Source: Nectonema munidae
Taxonomy: Eukaryota > Nematomorpha > Nectonematoida > Nectonematidae
Assembly: GCA_030549495.1 (NCBI GenBank)
Contig: JAUIRK010000536.1
Span: forward strand, 62,001 to 126,000
Direction of reading: 5' to 3'
Length of the DNA stretch: 64,000 nt
Part shown: positions 36,401-51,400 of the stretch, in pieces
Numbering within the stretch: position 1 is the first letter of the stretch
Layout of the letters: the number at the start of each line of letters is the position of its first letter
Notes under the pieces: model-generated
The model's input: the letters and a program-made list of their open reading frames with translations, nothing else
Databases searched by the model: none
What the model was told of the DNA's origin: nothing
Translations under genes and position numbers: made by a program

Positions 36401-39400
36401 TATTCGATATTTTTATTTTTATATTTTCATCACTTTATTTCAGCTTTTTATTTAACAACAAAATTAAAAAAGAAATTTATGATCAAAATTAAAATAAAAG
36501 TATAAAAAGTTATGGATGGTAATTACTAATTAAACATTTTAAATAATATATGAAAATAGTTTTACTCAAAATAAATTTTTGACTTTTTATTGACTTAAAA
36601 AATATTTATTTTGACTTTATTGACTTAAAAATGCAAAAAAAAACAAAAAAAAATAGTTCAAACAAGTTTAAAATGGGTTTCACTGACTTTTTGTTCTTTT
36701 TAAAAAATGGACTCTATTGACTTTTGTTCGCCCTGCTTTTTGCACTTGGATTTACTAACACAAACAATAAATTCAAAGTTAACTCTTGCCTTTATCTTTT
36801 ATACTAATGAATAGTCGTTGAAAAAGCTCTTTGCCAAAATGAAAATCCTATGTATTTCAATATGAATTTATCCATAAGTTCACCAGAATCTGGATTATTT
36901 GAACTCTTTTGCCTTTGCATATTTTCAAGCATCCGTCCTAAAAGTATTATGCTTAAATAATAATATGCACACATCAGAATTTCTTTAGTTCTCAAATTTG
37001 CATTGGAACGAGTCCATAAAATCATTTTTCTCCAAATAAACAACCATTACGCATGTTTGTATAGCGTTTTTGCTTTGCTTATTTTTTTTCCACAATCTTC
37101 TAAATGACGTGTAGTTCGAGCCCACGTGTGTCAATCAAACATATGCCCCCTTTTCAATCAAGTATCATAAAGAAGTATAGTAAGAATGTTATCTAGCACT
37201 ACTAATAAATATGATGCAAAAGTTTTCTCAAACTCTAGGTACTAATAATATTTCATCTTGAATTTTTAGAATGAGGAAATTTAAGCATATTTTTATTACC
37301 TTTTTTTCGTTAGGCTAATTGACAATCCTTTTTTGTCTATCATCTGATTCCTTATCTTTTACTGAGATAAAAATATACGAAAATATCTTTTGCGTAGGGC
37401 TGAGTAACCCTGGTTTAGAATATGCCCTTTTCTCTTTATACTTTATGTATATACTTACCAGGTGATTCAAAGTCGTCATACATGGAAAAAGTAATTTTGC
37501 AACAAAAATAAATCGATAGCGCCTGATTTATCTTTGAAGTTAACTAGTTAAATACCTGAAACATTGCCAAAAATCTCACTTTCTTGCTTTCCTTGAAAAA
37601 AATCGTCGTAATCATGAAGATGCTGCTACATAAATAAACTGCTTCTATAATTATTTCAAAATAAATAGATGTTTGAATCGCCCTGTATAATGTAGCTTTA
37701 ACTTATTGCGGTACAGGTACTTTAGAGTGTTTTGTTTTCACTTATTAAGGTAAAAGTACCTTTGCGTGTTTTCATGAACAAAGCGCAATTGAACCATTTG
37801 TAACTATGAGCAAAAGGCTAGATGTTGAATCGAACTCCAGACCTTGTAGTATCTGAGCCAAGTATCTAACCAATCTTATTCATGCACCCTATAACGAAAC
37901 AGGCGTTACAATTTTAATGAAATGAAGCTAACAATCATCCCGTTTTAAAACGAAATATACGATATCTCTAAAAGAGTTTCTGGAAGTCGGTATAATCTAT
38001 TTTAACTATAATTCCAATCTTGGAAATGCACGGTATATTCTTTATGACACTTATCGCGGGATCCAAGCCACTAATAATCAATCCGCTTTATAAATTGTTC
38101 GCGTTATAGCAGATCTTCTAGAACAGGTCTCGACAACCTTTTGATAATGAAGCTGAAAAACTTTTCAAAAGTAATTTCAATTTTTTCACATTAAGAATAC
38201 TGCTTTTACATTAAATTTCTATTTTTGTGTGTTGGAACGCTTTCTCACTACCACCCTTTCTTTCCATCTTAAATATATACTTTGCCGCAAAATGAAATAT
38301 GTTTTAAAAAGACTCTACTTGTATCAGATGATCCTCAAAATAGGAACGCATTTTCAATACTCTTTCTTTAGATTGGACGTGGAAGGAGGGTGATTATTTT
38401 TTAACATATCATGGTCTCTACTGCTAAACATATAATTGATTTCAAAAAATGGGAGTTTACAGCGTCACATTATAAACAAAAATATTTCTCATCTTAGTAG
38501 TGGTAATTACTAATTAAACATTTTTACACTTTTTTTAAAAAAGATTGTGTTGAATTTTGTTTCACAAAAAACTTTTAGTCGCTAACTTAAAAGCCTTATA
38601 ACAACTTTTCTTTTTTTTGATAAAAGCGAACAATTCCAAAGAATTTTCATTGAAAGGTATTTTATTGTGTGGTCCAATGATAATCATCACTTAAACAAGA
38701 AAATTTTACATTCTAATGTTTAAATCCATCATTATCTATTTTGACCTCCTAGATAAAAAATTTCATTATTCCATGTTTTATGTGTAAATGTGATAAAAGC
38801 ATTTCATTTAACGCAACAACTAGTTACAAATTTTGAACTTTCTTCTCACCAGTTTGCAAGATTTTTCTAATTAGTCACTTTTTTTGCTGCAATTTTAGAA
38901 CTTTTGCTCGACTATCCTACTGATAATATTTTGGAAATTCAAAATCATTTTTTAACAAACATCTTTTAAGACATGATTTAGTTGGATGGATCATGAAACA
39001 ACCTCTATTGAGTTATATTTTAATTGTAGCTTCATAAAATAAACTTTAGCAGTCTTTTAGTGGACAAATATCAGAAGAGATATTTTGATATTTAATTTTT
39101 TTTGGTATTTTAGTTTTGATAACTTTTTTTTAAAAAAGTTACAAGACAAACATATTAGTCGTTCGTATGAACCTTCCTTCTAAAAGATCATAACTTCAAA
39201 AAGCCATATATATAACTAGTAACGAGATAGTTTTATCTAGGGGAAACAACAGCATAGCTGCAAAAGCGATTTCCTGCTTTACACACTTTGCAGTAAAAAA
39301 TGGAATCCAATATTTTAGCAAAGCTCTAAAATAGATATGCTTCTTCACAGTAAAATCTTGGGGCTAATGAAATATTGTAGGCAGTGTTTTTTTCATAAGT

Positions 39401-42400
39401 GATGTTTAGCATATATAAATTAGCTTATTTCGTATCGGAAAGAAATTATTTGTTGAATAGCGTCATAAAGGGTTTACCTGGGATTTGTGAAATGTGTATT
39501 CGAGGAATTATGTATGCCTGTAAACTGTTGTCGGTGAGATCCCTGGCTTCCAAAAATGTATGTTTGCCTGCATGCCACACTTGTTACGCGTGCCATGGAT
39601 TGCCGACCCCTGTACTGGAACACGTGTTATCATTTCGACAACTGTTTAAACCCTTTAAAAGTGTTATGTAACAAAGTGATAGAGGAGAGTTAAATATGGG
39701 GTAACCGGAGAATAGTATCCAGAAGACAAAATTGTCCAGATAGAAAGAGCTATCATTGCTTCGTAATTGACTAGTGAAATTGTCTTAAGTGCATTGCAAG
39801 ATAGTGGTCACTTTTCTCTTCTGGTCACTTTTCGCCTAGAATCAAATATGGCATTTACAATAATCGACTTTTCATATTCTTTTAAAGTTGACAATTGAGG
39901 AGTCAAGTCGGTAAGCGATTAACTTCCGTTTTGGATTAAAATGTCATTATTTGTTTTTTTTATTATAAATACTGTATAGCTCTTTTATAACACGGTCCAT
40001 TATGATACAGTATCCAATATAACGCGGGAAGACTTTGGCTCCCATTTTTAACGCGCTAAAGATTGAATAATCATGGAAAAATTTTAAATTTTTATAAACG
40101 ATCCATGCTGTATTAATAACAAAGCCTGTTAACCATAACTCTTTTAGTTGATCTTTTCTAATAGTATTATACCATTGATGTTTTCCATTTCATGAAAATA
40201 AAAAGGAATAATTCGTAAATTTATTGGGAGTATAAAATATTTTTCTCCAGTAACTTCTCTATAAATGCTGCACGCATTGATAGCTCGAAACTTTTGAACA
40301 TGAATTTGACAGTAAATGGTGGAACACGTTAACTACATTTTTTATGATTATAGCATTCTAAAAGTATAAATTATATGACTTAAGACTAAAACATATTTTC
40401 CTAACCAAAAATAATCTAGGATGTCAAAATGATCCCTATACCCTGTAGTAATTTTAGCTTTAAAAATTCCAATTTCATGCACCTGTTCTGTACCCCTTGA
40501 TTTTTGCTGTTTCTTTCTCACCCTTTTATACTTGGCGTTCACTGTTATTTATAATGCACTTGAAATGGTTGTAATGTGAAAAATTGATCATTTTACTTAG
40601 ATAAGGGTGTTGTATGCGTATTATTAAACTTTTGATTTCAGAGTTATTTCAGGCGGTTATATGCTATTGTAGATTACTAACTATCTATAACCAGAAGTCA
40701 TATCGCCTTTATATATTAAAATAAAACATGGGGGTGGTTGAAAATGATTGAATTTTAGCCAATCAGATATGAGATTAAATTATGCAGAAATTTTTATCCA
40801 ATCATATCAAACTCCCTCCTGTGACAAAAATAAGCATAGCCTTTTGAATATATATAATATAGATGAAAATGTATTCAATTTATTGCATAGCAGAATTCAT
40901 CAAAGTGAAGTCAGGCAAATTTTCGTCTCTGCGCATCGTGAAACGCTTCCACTTTGAATCCGCTCTTAAGAGAATGTCTGTGATTGCAGCGTACACGCCC
41001 GTAAACTCTTCTGAAACTCTCTACTTCGCCTGTGTCAAGGGAGCGCCTGAAGTACTCCAACATATGGTACTATTTCTTAAACGTATTTAAATGATTTTTG
41101 CGCTTGAATTCACCTCTTAAAATATTTTTGTTTGCTTGGAACTAATTATTGATTTGCATACGTATAAGATTTTTCGATCATTTACGTCGCTGTTTCAATG
41201 AATTACGTCGCTATTGTGTTTGATTGTGACCCTAAAAGTAAATTGCCTGTTTCATTCTGTCTTACTTTTTAAGCGTTTGTTTCATTCTTTTGTATTTTTT
41301 TAAAGTTAGATAAATCCCAAAATTTGAACTTTTGCTTTCATACACCACATTCTTTACCCTCCGATTTTAACGCTTCTTCTTTTCCTTGTCATATATCTGA
41401 GCCTAATCAAAACCAAAAACACCAAACTAAAGAAAGTGTGGTTTTAGTCTTGAATTGAGTGCTGCTGCGAATAGTACAATAGGAAGATTCTTGTAATATT
41501 GAGAACAACTTTAGCTATCGATATAAAAAAATATGCTACTAGTCATGAAGGAGCATCGAAAAGGGGTTGAAAGTAATGTGGAAAATTGTCACAAGTCATC
41601 AAAAGGAAGAGAATCGTAGATAGGTGTGCATGAGAATCATTTACTGACTCAGATTCCTTTACCTTTAAGAGTAGTCAAACTAGAGCAGAACACACTCGTG
41701 GAGGCATATTTATTTTTAGATATTGCTTCTTGAATTTGCTCAAGACCAAAAAGGAAGATGAGAAGGATGGGATTCGAGCTGCAACATCTGCTCCGCAGAC
41801 TAGAAGTAGAAATATTTCGGTTGTCGCTGTCATGAACAGAAAACAAATGATATTGTACTGTTAATTGTTATTTTTTTACTCTTGCCTCAATATGTTAAAA
41901 GGTGTTTGTCATTGCTCCTCCTGTACTTGTTATGGATGCTGCATCAATTCATAATTGTAAAAAGTTAGTTTTTGGTGGCTTTCATGTTTTGTTGATTTCT
42001 TGAGTAAATGGAAGAACATTCCTGTTAGATTAGTTACAACATCTGATTGCAATGGATTATTACCAAATTATGCTGTGTTACATGTTTTTATTAAGTTAAT
42101 AAATTTCTTCGAATAATTCTGCATTTTTAGGTCATTAAAGTAAAAAATATGGTTCTTTGGGTGAAAAAGTGATTGCGCAGAAATGAAACCCTAGAAAGAA
42201 ACTCAAAAATATATCCGACTCTCATATAAAATTAGAATAACGATTTTTTTTTCATGAAAATGGCAAAAAGTGTTATAAATGGCAAAATGAAGAATCGCTT
42301 TATTTTTTAAAAAAATATATTATAAAAAAAGGGACAAAAGAAAATGTTTATTGAAATTATAAATAAGATATAAAAGAAAAGAACTAAATTTTAAAACGAA

Positions 42401-45400
42401 TTTTATTTGTGACATTTGAAGCTAAAATTCCTATATTAAATAAAAAAATGTATTAATTATACTCAAAATTTTAGTTTTTAATCTTATAAAAAACGTAAAT
42501 TCAAAATGGCTCAAATGACACTCATCTGATCGTTCTAATGTTAAGACTAGGTTGTCCAATCACAATCAAACGTATAAAAGTGAAAATAATTTGAAACCTT
42601 TTTATTTTTTCCCGAAAGTTCTCAGATTCGCCTTTACACGCCTACTCCGACATTTACCTACACCACACTTACAAAGGTGCTCGTGTTCTCGCATTAGGCT
42701 TTAAGCTCTTGCCAAATTGCATAACGCTGACCGACGTCAAAGGCGTCTCCAGAGCGTCTATTGAAGATAAGCTCCACTTTTCAGGCTTTTTGGTCATGTC
42801 AGCACCCTTGAAGAAGGACTCTCTAAGCGTTATCAATGAAATAAAGACTTCTCAACATCATGTAATTCCTTCTTTTTCCACCCAACTTTTTATATTGTTG
42901 CTCGTGTCTGTGTATGTGTGTGTGCTTAGACTGTTCACTTTGAAGATCCTACTACGATATTCAATCTGCTTGTATAACAAAACGCCAATATAGCTTGGTG
43001 TGATAAATATAGATAGGATTTATTCGGAAAATTACGATTCCCTTAACTAATTGATTATTCCAACTAACTAATTATCTAACTACAAACATTAATTGTTTGG
43101 CGTAGATTTGAACATTTTTACTTGAATTAATGACGAAAGCTTTATTAAGCACACTCCTGCATGAATTCACACTTCAAAATGTTATTTATGTTCAAAGAGG
43201 GAGAGACAGATTCTTAGTAATATAATTTAATCTTTTACTTTTTAATTATAATTCTTTTTACTTCATTTAAAATATATTTAAGGAACTTTTAAATAAAAAC
43301 ATTTTAAACTTTAAATCTAAAACTAAATCCAACTTATGAATATAACATTGTATTTCCTATTTTAAAGTGTGTGCGCCTGAAAAGAAATTACAAAATTATA
43401 ATAGCAGTGTTTAATGAAATTTCGTAGATTAATTTTTTTTAATATTTTTTACGCCGAGTTTTTATCATTTATCTGCACGCATGTATAATGCATTACTATA
43501 TTACACATTAAAAAAGTTTCACGGAGGTGAGTAGTACGCAAACTCTTTCATGTGATTGGATGAAAAATTTTGAAATTTTTTTTCTTTATCCAATCAAATT
43601 ATGGTAGAATCAAACCAATTTTACTTGAATATGTTCTTAATAGTTTTTAACTATTCCAATGAACTGCGCAAATCTCAGATCTGATTGGCTTAAATTCAAT
43701 CATTTCCAACTATGAGTTAGTAATTCCTTATTTACATTACCGTAAGCAGGTCTTTATACTATACTCTATTTATACCATTTTTAATTTAAGTTTGTCCTTT
43801 TTTACTTAAAACAAAAAATATAACGAGCTAGACACAGTTTATATTCAAAAAATCAACTTTCTGAAACGCATTACAAATTTTAACAATATCATTCAATTTT
43901 TGGTGTTTTGAAGTGTTATATCCCCTTAACCCTAACCCTTAGTTGCAAACTTCCCTTTCCAAGTTATTGTGGGCTTACATTGTGTTTATCTTTCGTTTGC
44001 TTCTCATTAAATTTTTTCACAACTTATCTTTTGACCTTTCATTTTCACGACCAAACCGTGTCCCAATCTTTGATTTTTCATAATATTATTTATCTCATTG
44101 GAGAAGAAAAAGATGAAAATATTTATTTACATACACTACACACACAATAGTGATATATGCATATCAGCGATTTAAGATAATAACAAGTCATTATATTCAA
44201 AGTAAATACCTAAAACAATACAGTAAATAGTGAAGCATGGATATACTCGACCCAAATGACACTAAATGGATCTTTGATTTGACAAAGTCTTCTTATTTTC
44301 TCATTATTAACCCTAAGGGCCAATATAACTTTTGTATAACAATAGATTTCTTAAACTCAAAAGGGTAAAAGAATAATGTCTTATTATGCAGGAACTATAA
44401 TGCAAAGAGTAAACTTTCAAATTAACATGTAGTTTAAAGAAATAAACAAGTGAACCTTCATATATCTAGTTATAATAAATCAATGCATGAACGCCAAATA
44501 TATTTTTTTTATCAAAACATTGCTTCAACTCTATTGAAATTTTTATATAAAAGGACATTGCGTTTCAAAGTGCATCAGATGACACGTAACTCTTCGATTT
44601 AGTATTTGGAGTATTTATTTACTCATTAAACCGAAAAAGTAAATTGGAAAATCTAAAATCTTAGCGCACCAAACACGGCAAAAGCATGGAGAATTCTACC
44701 TCTTAGTTATTAAAGCGTAGTCTTTGCTTTATGATTAAATGTTCTTAAACATAGAACGCTTGTCGCTTGATTATTATCAAAAATGTCATAAACAAATTTT
44801 GCAACAGTTGGGAATTTAATCCATGATAGTTTTTTTAAATAATCTCTACAGACTGGTCTTTCTTTATTCTATGACTTTAACCAGAACGGCCCGAAATAAT
44901 ATTCATATGAACAGACCTATGTATAATTTTCTATCTTCAGAGATAAAACATATGTCTGATAACTTTGTGATTAGTAAACTATTTTATCTGTGCTATATCT
45001 TTGCATGCTAGAGCAGTATGGAGAGATGTGAAGAAATGATAGTGCAGCACTATCTTTTGTCTATGTTCTATGAATCTTGATTTTTTGGGATGTATCTGAA
45101 TTATGGTTTATTGTATACACCTTTGATCTTGTTTTTACTTATTAAGGTTGTTATGATAACTGGTGATAATGCTCTAACTGCTTGTCATATCAGTAAAAAA
45201 CTAGGAATATGCAGCAAAAAAGATATCCTAATTCTTTCCTACGAATGTGAAGGTAATCTCATTATTTGTTTTTCCCCTTTTTTCAGGAACATAATGTCAA
45301 AATGTAAGGGGCCCTTTTAAAATTCTCTCCAGTTCATCTTTAAATTCCCTGATACAAAGCCCTTTTTCTTTTGAATTAGATCAAATCCTTTTTCTACCAA

Positions 45401-48400
45401 GGCTCTTATGATTGAATTTGCAAGTTACGTATTAATTATAAATTGATCGGATGTTGTAATTTAAATTAATCTAAACACTTTGTTCGCCAACATTGAGTTT
45501 AGTGCTGTAAAATCGCGAGTTAAGAACAGAAAATCTGCAGAAAAGGCCTCATTCAGGACGTAATTTATAGTTGTATAAACTGCATCGCCTATTAGCTGCA
45601 TCGTTTGCATATAGTATATTGTTCACCGAATTCTTAACAGCGTTTAATAAAATAAACGAAAAACGATTTTCACTTTTCACTTCAAAAGACTTAAATTGTG
45701 ATTACAAAATCATCATCTATAATGTGTATGCATGTTTTAACATTTTATAAGCAGAAGCTTTCTACGCCGCCAATTTTTGAGAAACAGGAAGATTTCAATC
45801 ATAAAAACGTGGGTGTATGACTATATGTATTTATTTGTTTGTATCATTTTATTGAATTTGTAAGAGCGCTAAATGTATATTAGAAAAATTGTAATCAAAT
45901 GTTTTTTGGATTAGTATAAATCTATCAAGGCGGAAGAATCAAAGTTTAAATTTGACTGCTTTTTGATCATGTTTCGTTTTAAATCTTTTTTCATGTCGAC
46001 TAACAATAAGAAATGTCTAAAAAGAGTAAACCAACGGAAAAAATGCTAAGATCGCTAAGAAAAGGAAAATATTGAAGTTGCTCGACAATTAGGAAACACA
46101 CAAAAACTGCTCAACGAATTGATATCAACAAAGCCGGGATTCGATGATGCATTGCTCAAGAGCCTGTTATCAAAGCAATAAATGCAAATCGAAGAGATTG
46201 GCGTTGTGGTAACGCAAGATAGCCAAATTGGAATTACTCGAATGGGTGCTAACGCAACGTAAACGAGAACTACAGCTATCACTTCTACGCATTCAATTAT
46301 AAACAAACGTCATTGCTAAGGAGATGAAAATTAAAGGATTCCAAGCTCTCAATGGGCTTATAATTTCATGAAACACCAAAATATTGCCTAGTACAAAGGA
46401 ATAATTACCTAAAGAAAGACATTTTCAAGTGGCCAAGTTCTGAATCACTATCATTGATTTGGTTAAGAATTCGTCTTATAGTAAAATCGGAAATTTTGAT
46501 CAAATTTTTTTTCAATGTGATACGCCTTTAGGATATATAGTTGATACTGTAGATGCCATTTAAGTTCAAATTAAGACAGATTGAAAGATTTTAGCTTAGA
46601 TGAATTTGTTTAGCGAAGAAATATTTTTCCCATATTGATTTATTTAAAAATCAAACAATTTTAGCTTTTTGCGCCCCTCTTTGTATCATCATAATTTGTT
46701 TTGTATTATTTTCTTCTATGCAAAAGATCAAAAATCTTCCAAAGAAGGAGAGTAATTGATTCACAGCTTACTAAAATTACCAGAACACAAAACAGCAAAA
46801 TACAAATAGAAATTGAAAAAATTTAATAAAAAAAGTCACAATCACTTTTTACATTTTCCCAAATTAAGTTTTATATTTTGTTTTGCTTATAAATTCTCGG
46901 TTTTAAACTTTAAATTAAGATCACTACTTGTGCTCTAGTAATGGTACATAAAATTGGCCATTCAGAAAAAAGGTGGACATATCACTTAATTTGTGTATGG
47001 AAGTTAAGAATGATAAAAGAAAACAAAAATCACTCTGCAGATTTGTATAGCTTGCAAATTTACTGTAAGGAAGTAAAGCAGCGCGAACAAAAAGTTTCTA
47101 ATTGTATGTACATTTTCGATGAAATGTCAAATCGGCCAGACTTCCGTTCACTTAAGGTCCACTTTGCATCCCCTTGTACTCTTAGTTTTTAAATCAAAAA
47201 AAGTTGAATATGATTTAAATAAAAAATATCTTTGAACAATTTTCTTAGTTTTTATAATCATCATATTCCGGTATCAATTAATAGTATGTGAAACCGTGGG
47301 ATCGGTTGAAAGCTACTGCAAAATTCAGCGCTAATTTTTAAATAACTGACTTAAGTGAAAATTAGATAATTTGCTAAGTGAATTTTAGAATTCAAGGATT
47401 TCCATCTTATATTTTGTAGACTAAATCGGTTATGTTGATTTTATTTCGAAAATTGTTGTCACATTTAGGATATGTATAAAATTAGAGCGCTAACAAAATT
47501 CGGCGCCAAGACCAACGGTGTATGTATAAAGTTTATATTTGGTTGTGTGTAATCTTTTTTAGGGCGTGACTTTTCAGTTTTTTTTAAATAAATGCACTCC
47601 AATCGTATATTTTAATCATGGGTCTTTTTCATGAGAAAGTATCTGGTTTTTTTTTAAAAAGTCTTATTTTGTGTATTTAACTAAAAAGTCAACTTCTTTT
47701 TTTCTATACTTGTTAGTATTTTGTCCTTTTAAAATTATAATGTACATACTGTGTTGAAAAATTCCATTAAAAAATAAAGATGAAATAAGATTTCGCTGAC
47801 AGTAGTAAAAATTTATTAATATTAATTGCTATTTTCATTTCTGTGGATCGAACTGAGACCATAAGTTAGGGTGGACAGCACGGTTTTAACCCATCAACCT
47901 TTAACCACAGCTCCTTCCATGATAACATCGAATTTGTTATTTATGCAAAAGCTTTCCCAAAGGTAATGTATAATTGTATACATCATATACTATATTTATT
48001 TTCAGTCAAATGTATGTGATAAAAAGCTAACTCTAGAACTTAAATATGTAGAAAATATTGTAATTATATTTTTAGTCAAACTTGATGAGGTAACGTCCAA
48101 CCCTTCAATGCTTTGTTATACTACCACTATAACATGCTGATCATAAAAATGTTATTCTTCCACCTCTTTTAAAAAAAATAATGATTTTTAGCCGATTATC
48201 TCTCCATTTTTATTATATCAGATCAAACACGAAGCAAAATTTATTTAAAAAAAGGAACGCAATAACGTTTTCGCCCATTTTAAGATAAGATAAGACTTTA
48301 TTCATGGTTGAAAATGAAGTGAACTAAACTTTCGTTTATGTGTTCACATGGGAAAAAAAATCCCTTATCCGTTCAGCGGAGAAGTATAAATGAGTTGAAA

Positions 48401-51400
48401 TAAGAAGCATGAAAGGATGATAGATTCAAAAAAACCCATAGGTAAACAAAATGAAAAATAAAATAAAACAGAATAATTTCCAAGTCAGATACACACAGTC
48501 ATAAAACATCATTTGATAGTTAAATTCCATTCTTCAAGCAAAGGAAGCATATCTGGATGTAGAAGAGAAAAAAAAAGCGGTGAAATTCTAAAAAAAAATA
48601 CAAAGAAGAGGAAGCAAAAGAAAATCCAAAAATATAAAAAAAAATGTTTCAAATGAAATCAGCATAAGAAGGAAAAGAACTAACGAAACATGTGTAGTTT
48701 ATATTTTTTTTTGAAGCTTTTAATATTTCTTAGATACCTAATATGTAAAGGAATGGAGTTCCATACGGCAATAGATTTTAAAAAAAAATGTTTGTTAAAA
48801 GAAGTATATTTATAACGTCTATTACGTAAATTATTCTTTGAGCGTAAATTATATTGATAAAAATGATTATTTTTTATATAATAAATATTGAAAATATTTT
48901 TACTATTAATTACTTTATAAACAAAAATACCTAATTGAAACTTACTAATTTCTCCTAGAGTAAGTATGTTATGATTAAACACAACACTATTATGGTTTTT
49001 ATAATCAATAAATTTAAAGTTACAATATAAAATTTTAGAATGAAATAGAGAATAATACAAAATAATCCTAGTTTGAAGGTTCAAATGAAATAGAGAATAA
49101 TACAAAATAATCCTAGTTTGAAGGTTCAAAAAATAACGAATTTTAAACATAAGACCTAAAGCGATAGATACATTCTTAATTACATTGTCATACTGTATGT
49201 TGAAATTCAATTTGGAATCAAGAAATACACCTAAATATTTATAACATGAAGATTGGGTTAATAAGTTACCACAGATCTGTAGTGGAAGAAACACTGATTT
49301 TTTTTTCCCCGTAAAAACTATATGTTCACTTTTATGAAAATTAATGCGTAAACTATTATTATATGACTAATTAGCGAAAGAATTCAAAAATATATTTAAA
49401 ATATCGATATCATTGAATAGATTTTTGCTTTTGTGTAGAATTACACAATCATCTACATATAAACATAAGTTAAAATTATTATTTTGTAGTTTAAAAATGT
49501 CATTGATATATAAAATAAACAAAAGAGGACCCAAAATAGACCCTTGAGGAACCCCTATGAATGTATCTAAAATTCTAGAACTACTTCCATTAATTGTACA
49601 AAATTGCTTTCTATTAGACAAATAACTACTCAAGATATTTAAAAACTTACCCCTGAATCCATAGCAGCTTAATTTATATAACAAAATTTTACGATCTATT
49701 CTATCGAAAGCTTTAGAAAAGTCAAGGAAAATACCACAGACATCAGAGATCATTTAGTTTATATCAAATGAAATACAAAGCAAAATATGTTTTATATGCA
49801 ATCTTTAATTTATGCGAGGTTAATATTATAAAATTAAGAGGGTTTAGCGCACGCCTTCATCCTTTTGGGGTTTTTGGAGGATAGTGACTAAAACTATGAA
49901 GGGGTAGTCTTTCCTTAGGTTTTGGAAGGTAGCATATACCTTTCACTGAGAATAGGTAAATTTTAATTGTGAAATTATTTTTAGATTTCCCTATTTTAAA
50001 GTAATGAATAGAAAAATATAAAAAAAACAATGGCTTTAATTTCCTTCAACTATGTTCCAAAAATGTAAACGCTGGGCATTTAGTTCGTAAAATTCATAAA
50101 ATTCAATTTATTACTAAAATTCAAAAATTAATTTATAGGTTGGATTATCTAATTTATTATATGTTTTAAGTTATTTGCGATCTATCGTTGCATTTTTTGC
50201 AAAAAGTCTTGTATTTTTTTGCATTTAACAGATCTTCCTCGTGTCGTCGTTTCTTAATAATGATATACTCCAACGTCTCTTACGTCTATTGATGTTGAAA
50301 TCGTTGGACTTTCCACTAGTTTTCTTGATTCCACAAAATTGATCAGAGATCTACATATTTATTTCTAAAGTTGAGAACATTATTATTTTTATTTTTGAAT
50401 GAAACTGGTAAACAATGACAACATAAAGATTTATCATATGGGAAAACAAATCTCCGCACTATTTTTTAATCGTATACAAGTTACGGTTGTTTTACTTGTT
50501 TTTTTCTCCTTTTTACCCTAATTTTAGATATTTGAATAAGAAAAAATGAAGTTTTCAATTTGATCGGTATTCAAAAGAACATCTATCTATTTTTTTAGTG
50601 ACTTTTACTAGATGGAAGAGGACATCCACCTGTTTTATGAGAGCGTATTGTGCCACATGCTCTAATCGTATTTATGTCAATTCTTGCACTAGCTTATAAC
50701 TTGTGAAAAAGTTTCTCAAAAAAAGTACATGTTTATTTTTTCTATGTAATCGAACTCAAAAGACTTCCTAATGAATATCTTCTGATTTCTTCTTCTCCAC
50801 AGTATGTACTAAAGTTATGCCGGTACCCATCTGAACTACACAATATCAACATTTTGTAGCCAAACTTGACTGCTTTCTTACGGTATCAGATTCATTAATG
50901 ATTACATTTTGAGGAATACCGAATTGTAAGCTATTTTTCTTTAGCATATCTAGAAGGGTAAATAATACTTTTGCAAGTCTAGAGTTTTCAAGCTTATGAT
51001 TATCTAATATTTTTAACTTTTTTCTTGTCATAGTCTTTGAAAGTATCGGAGCAGAAAGGTCCTGAGAAAGTAAACAGTGATACACTCGAATTACAAGCAA
51101 AATATGGTCATCTTTTTTTATATCTGTATAAAAAATATATTCTTTTTGTCTCTTTTTAGCGTGTTGAATAGTTTGTTCTACACCATGAACAATTATTCTG
51201 AAAAAAAAAGTAAAAAAACTTCATACATAGACAAACCTTCATAACAAAGACAAACAATTTTGAGTTTCAAGTTCTTCCAAAGAACTCAGAGATAACTTAT
51301 CTGTTTTCGTCCATTAACTTTTATAATTTGTTTCATTACGAACGAGGTTTTCAAGGTTTACTCCAAGCATCTCTAGTTCGCTAGCATTATGATTGATCAT

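Noticed and set aside
44823-45011. 62-codon open stretch before ATP13A1 exon 8
   Set aside because: No domain and not needed by the gene model.
46941-47192. 83-codon open stretch in ATP13A1 intron 8
   Set aside because: Not similar to any family I know and no flanking splice sites; left as unexplained.
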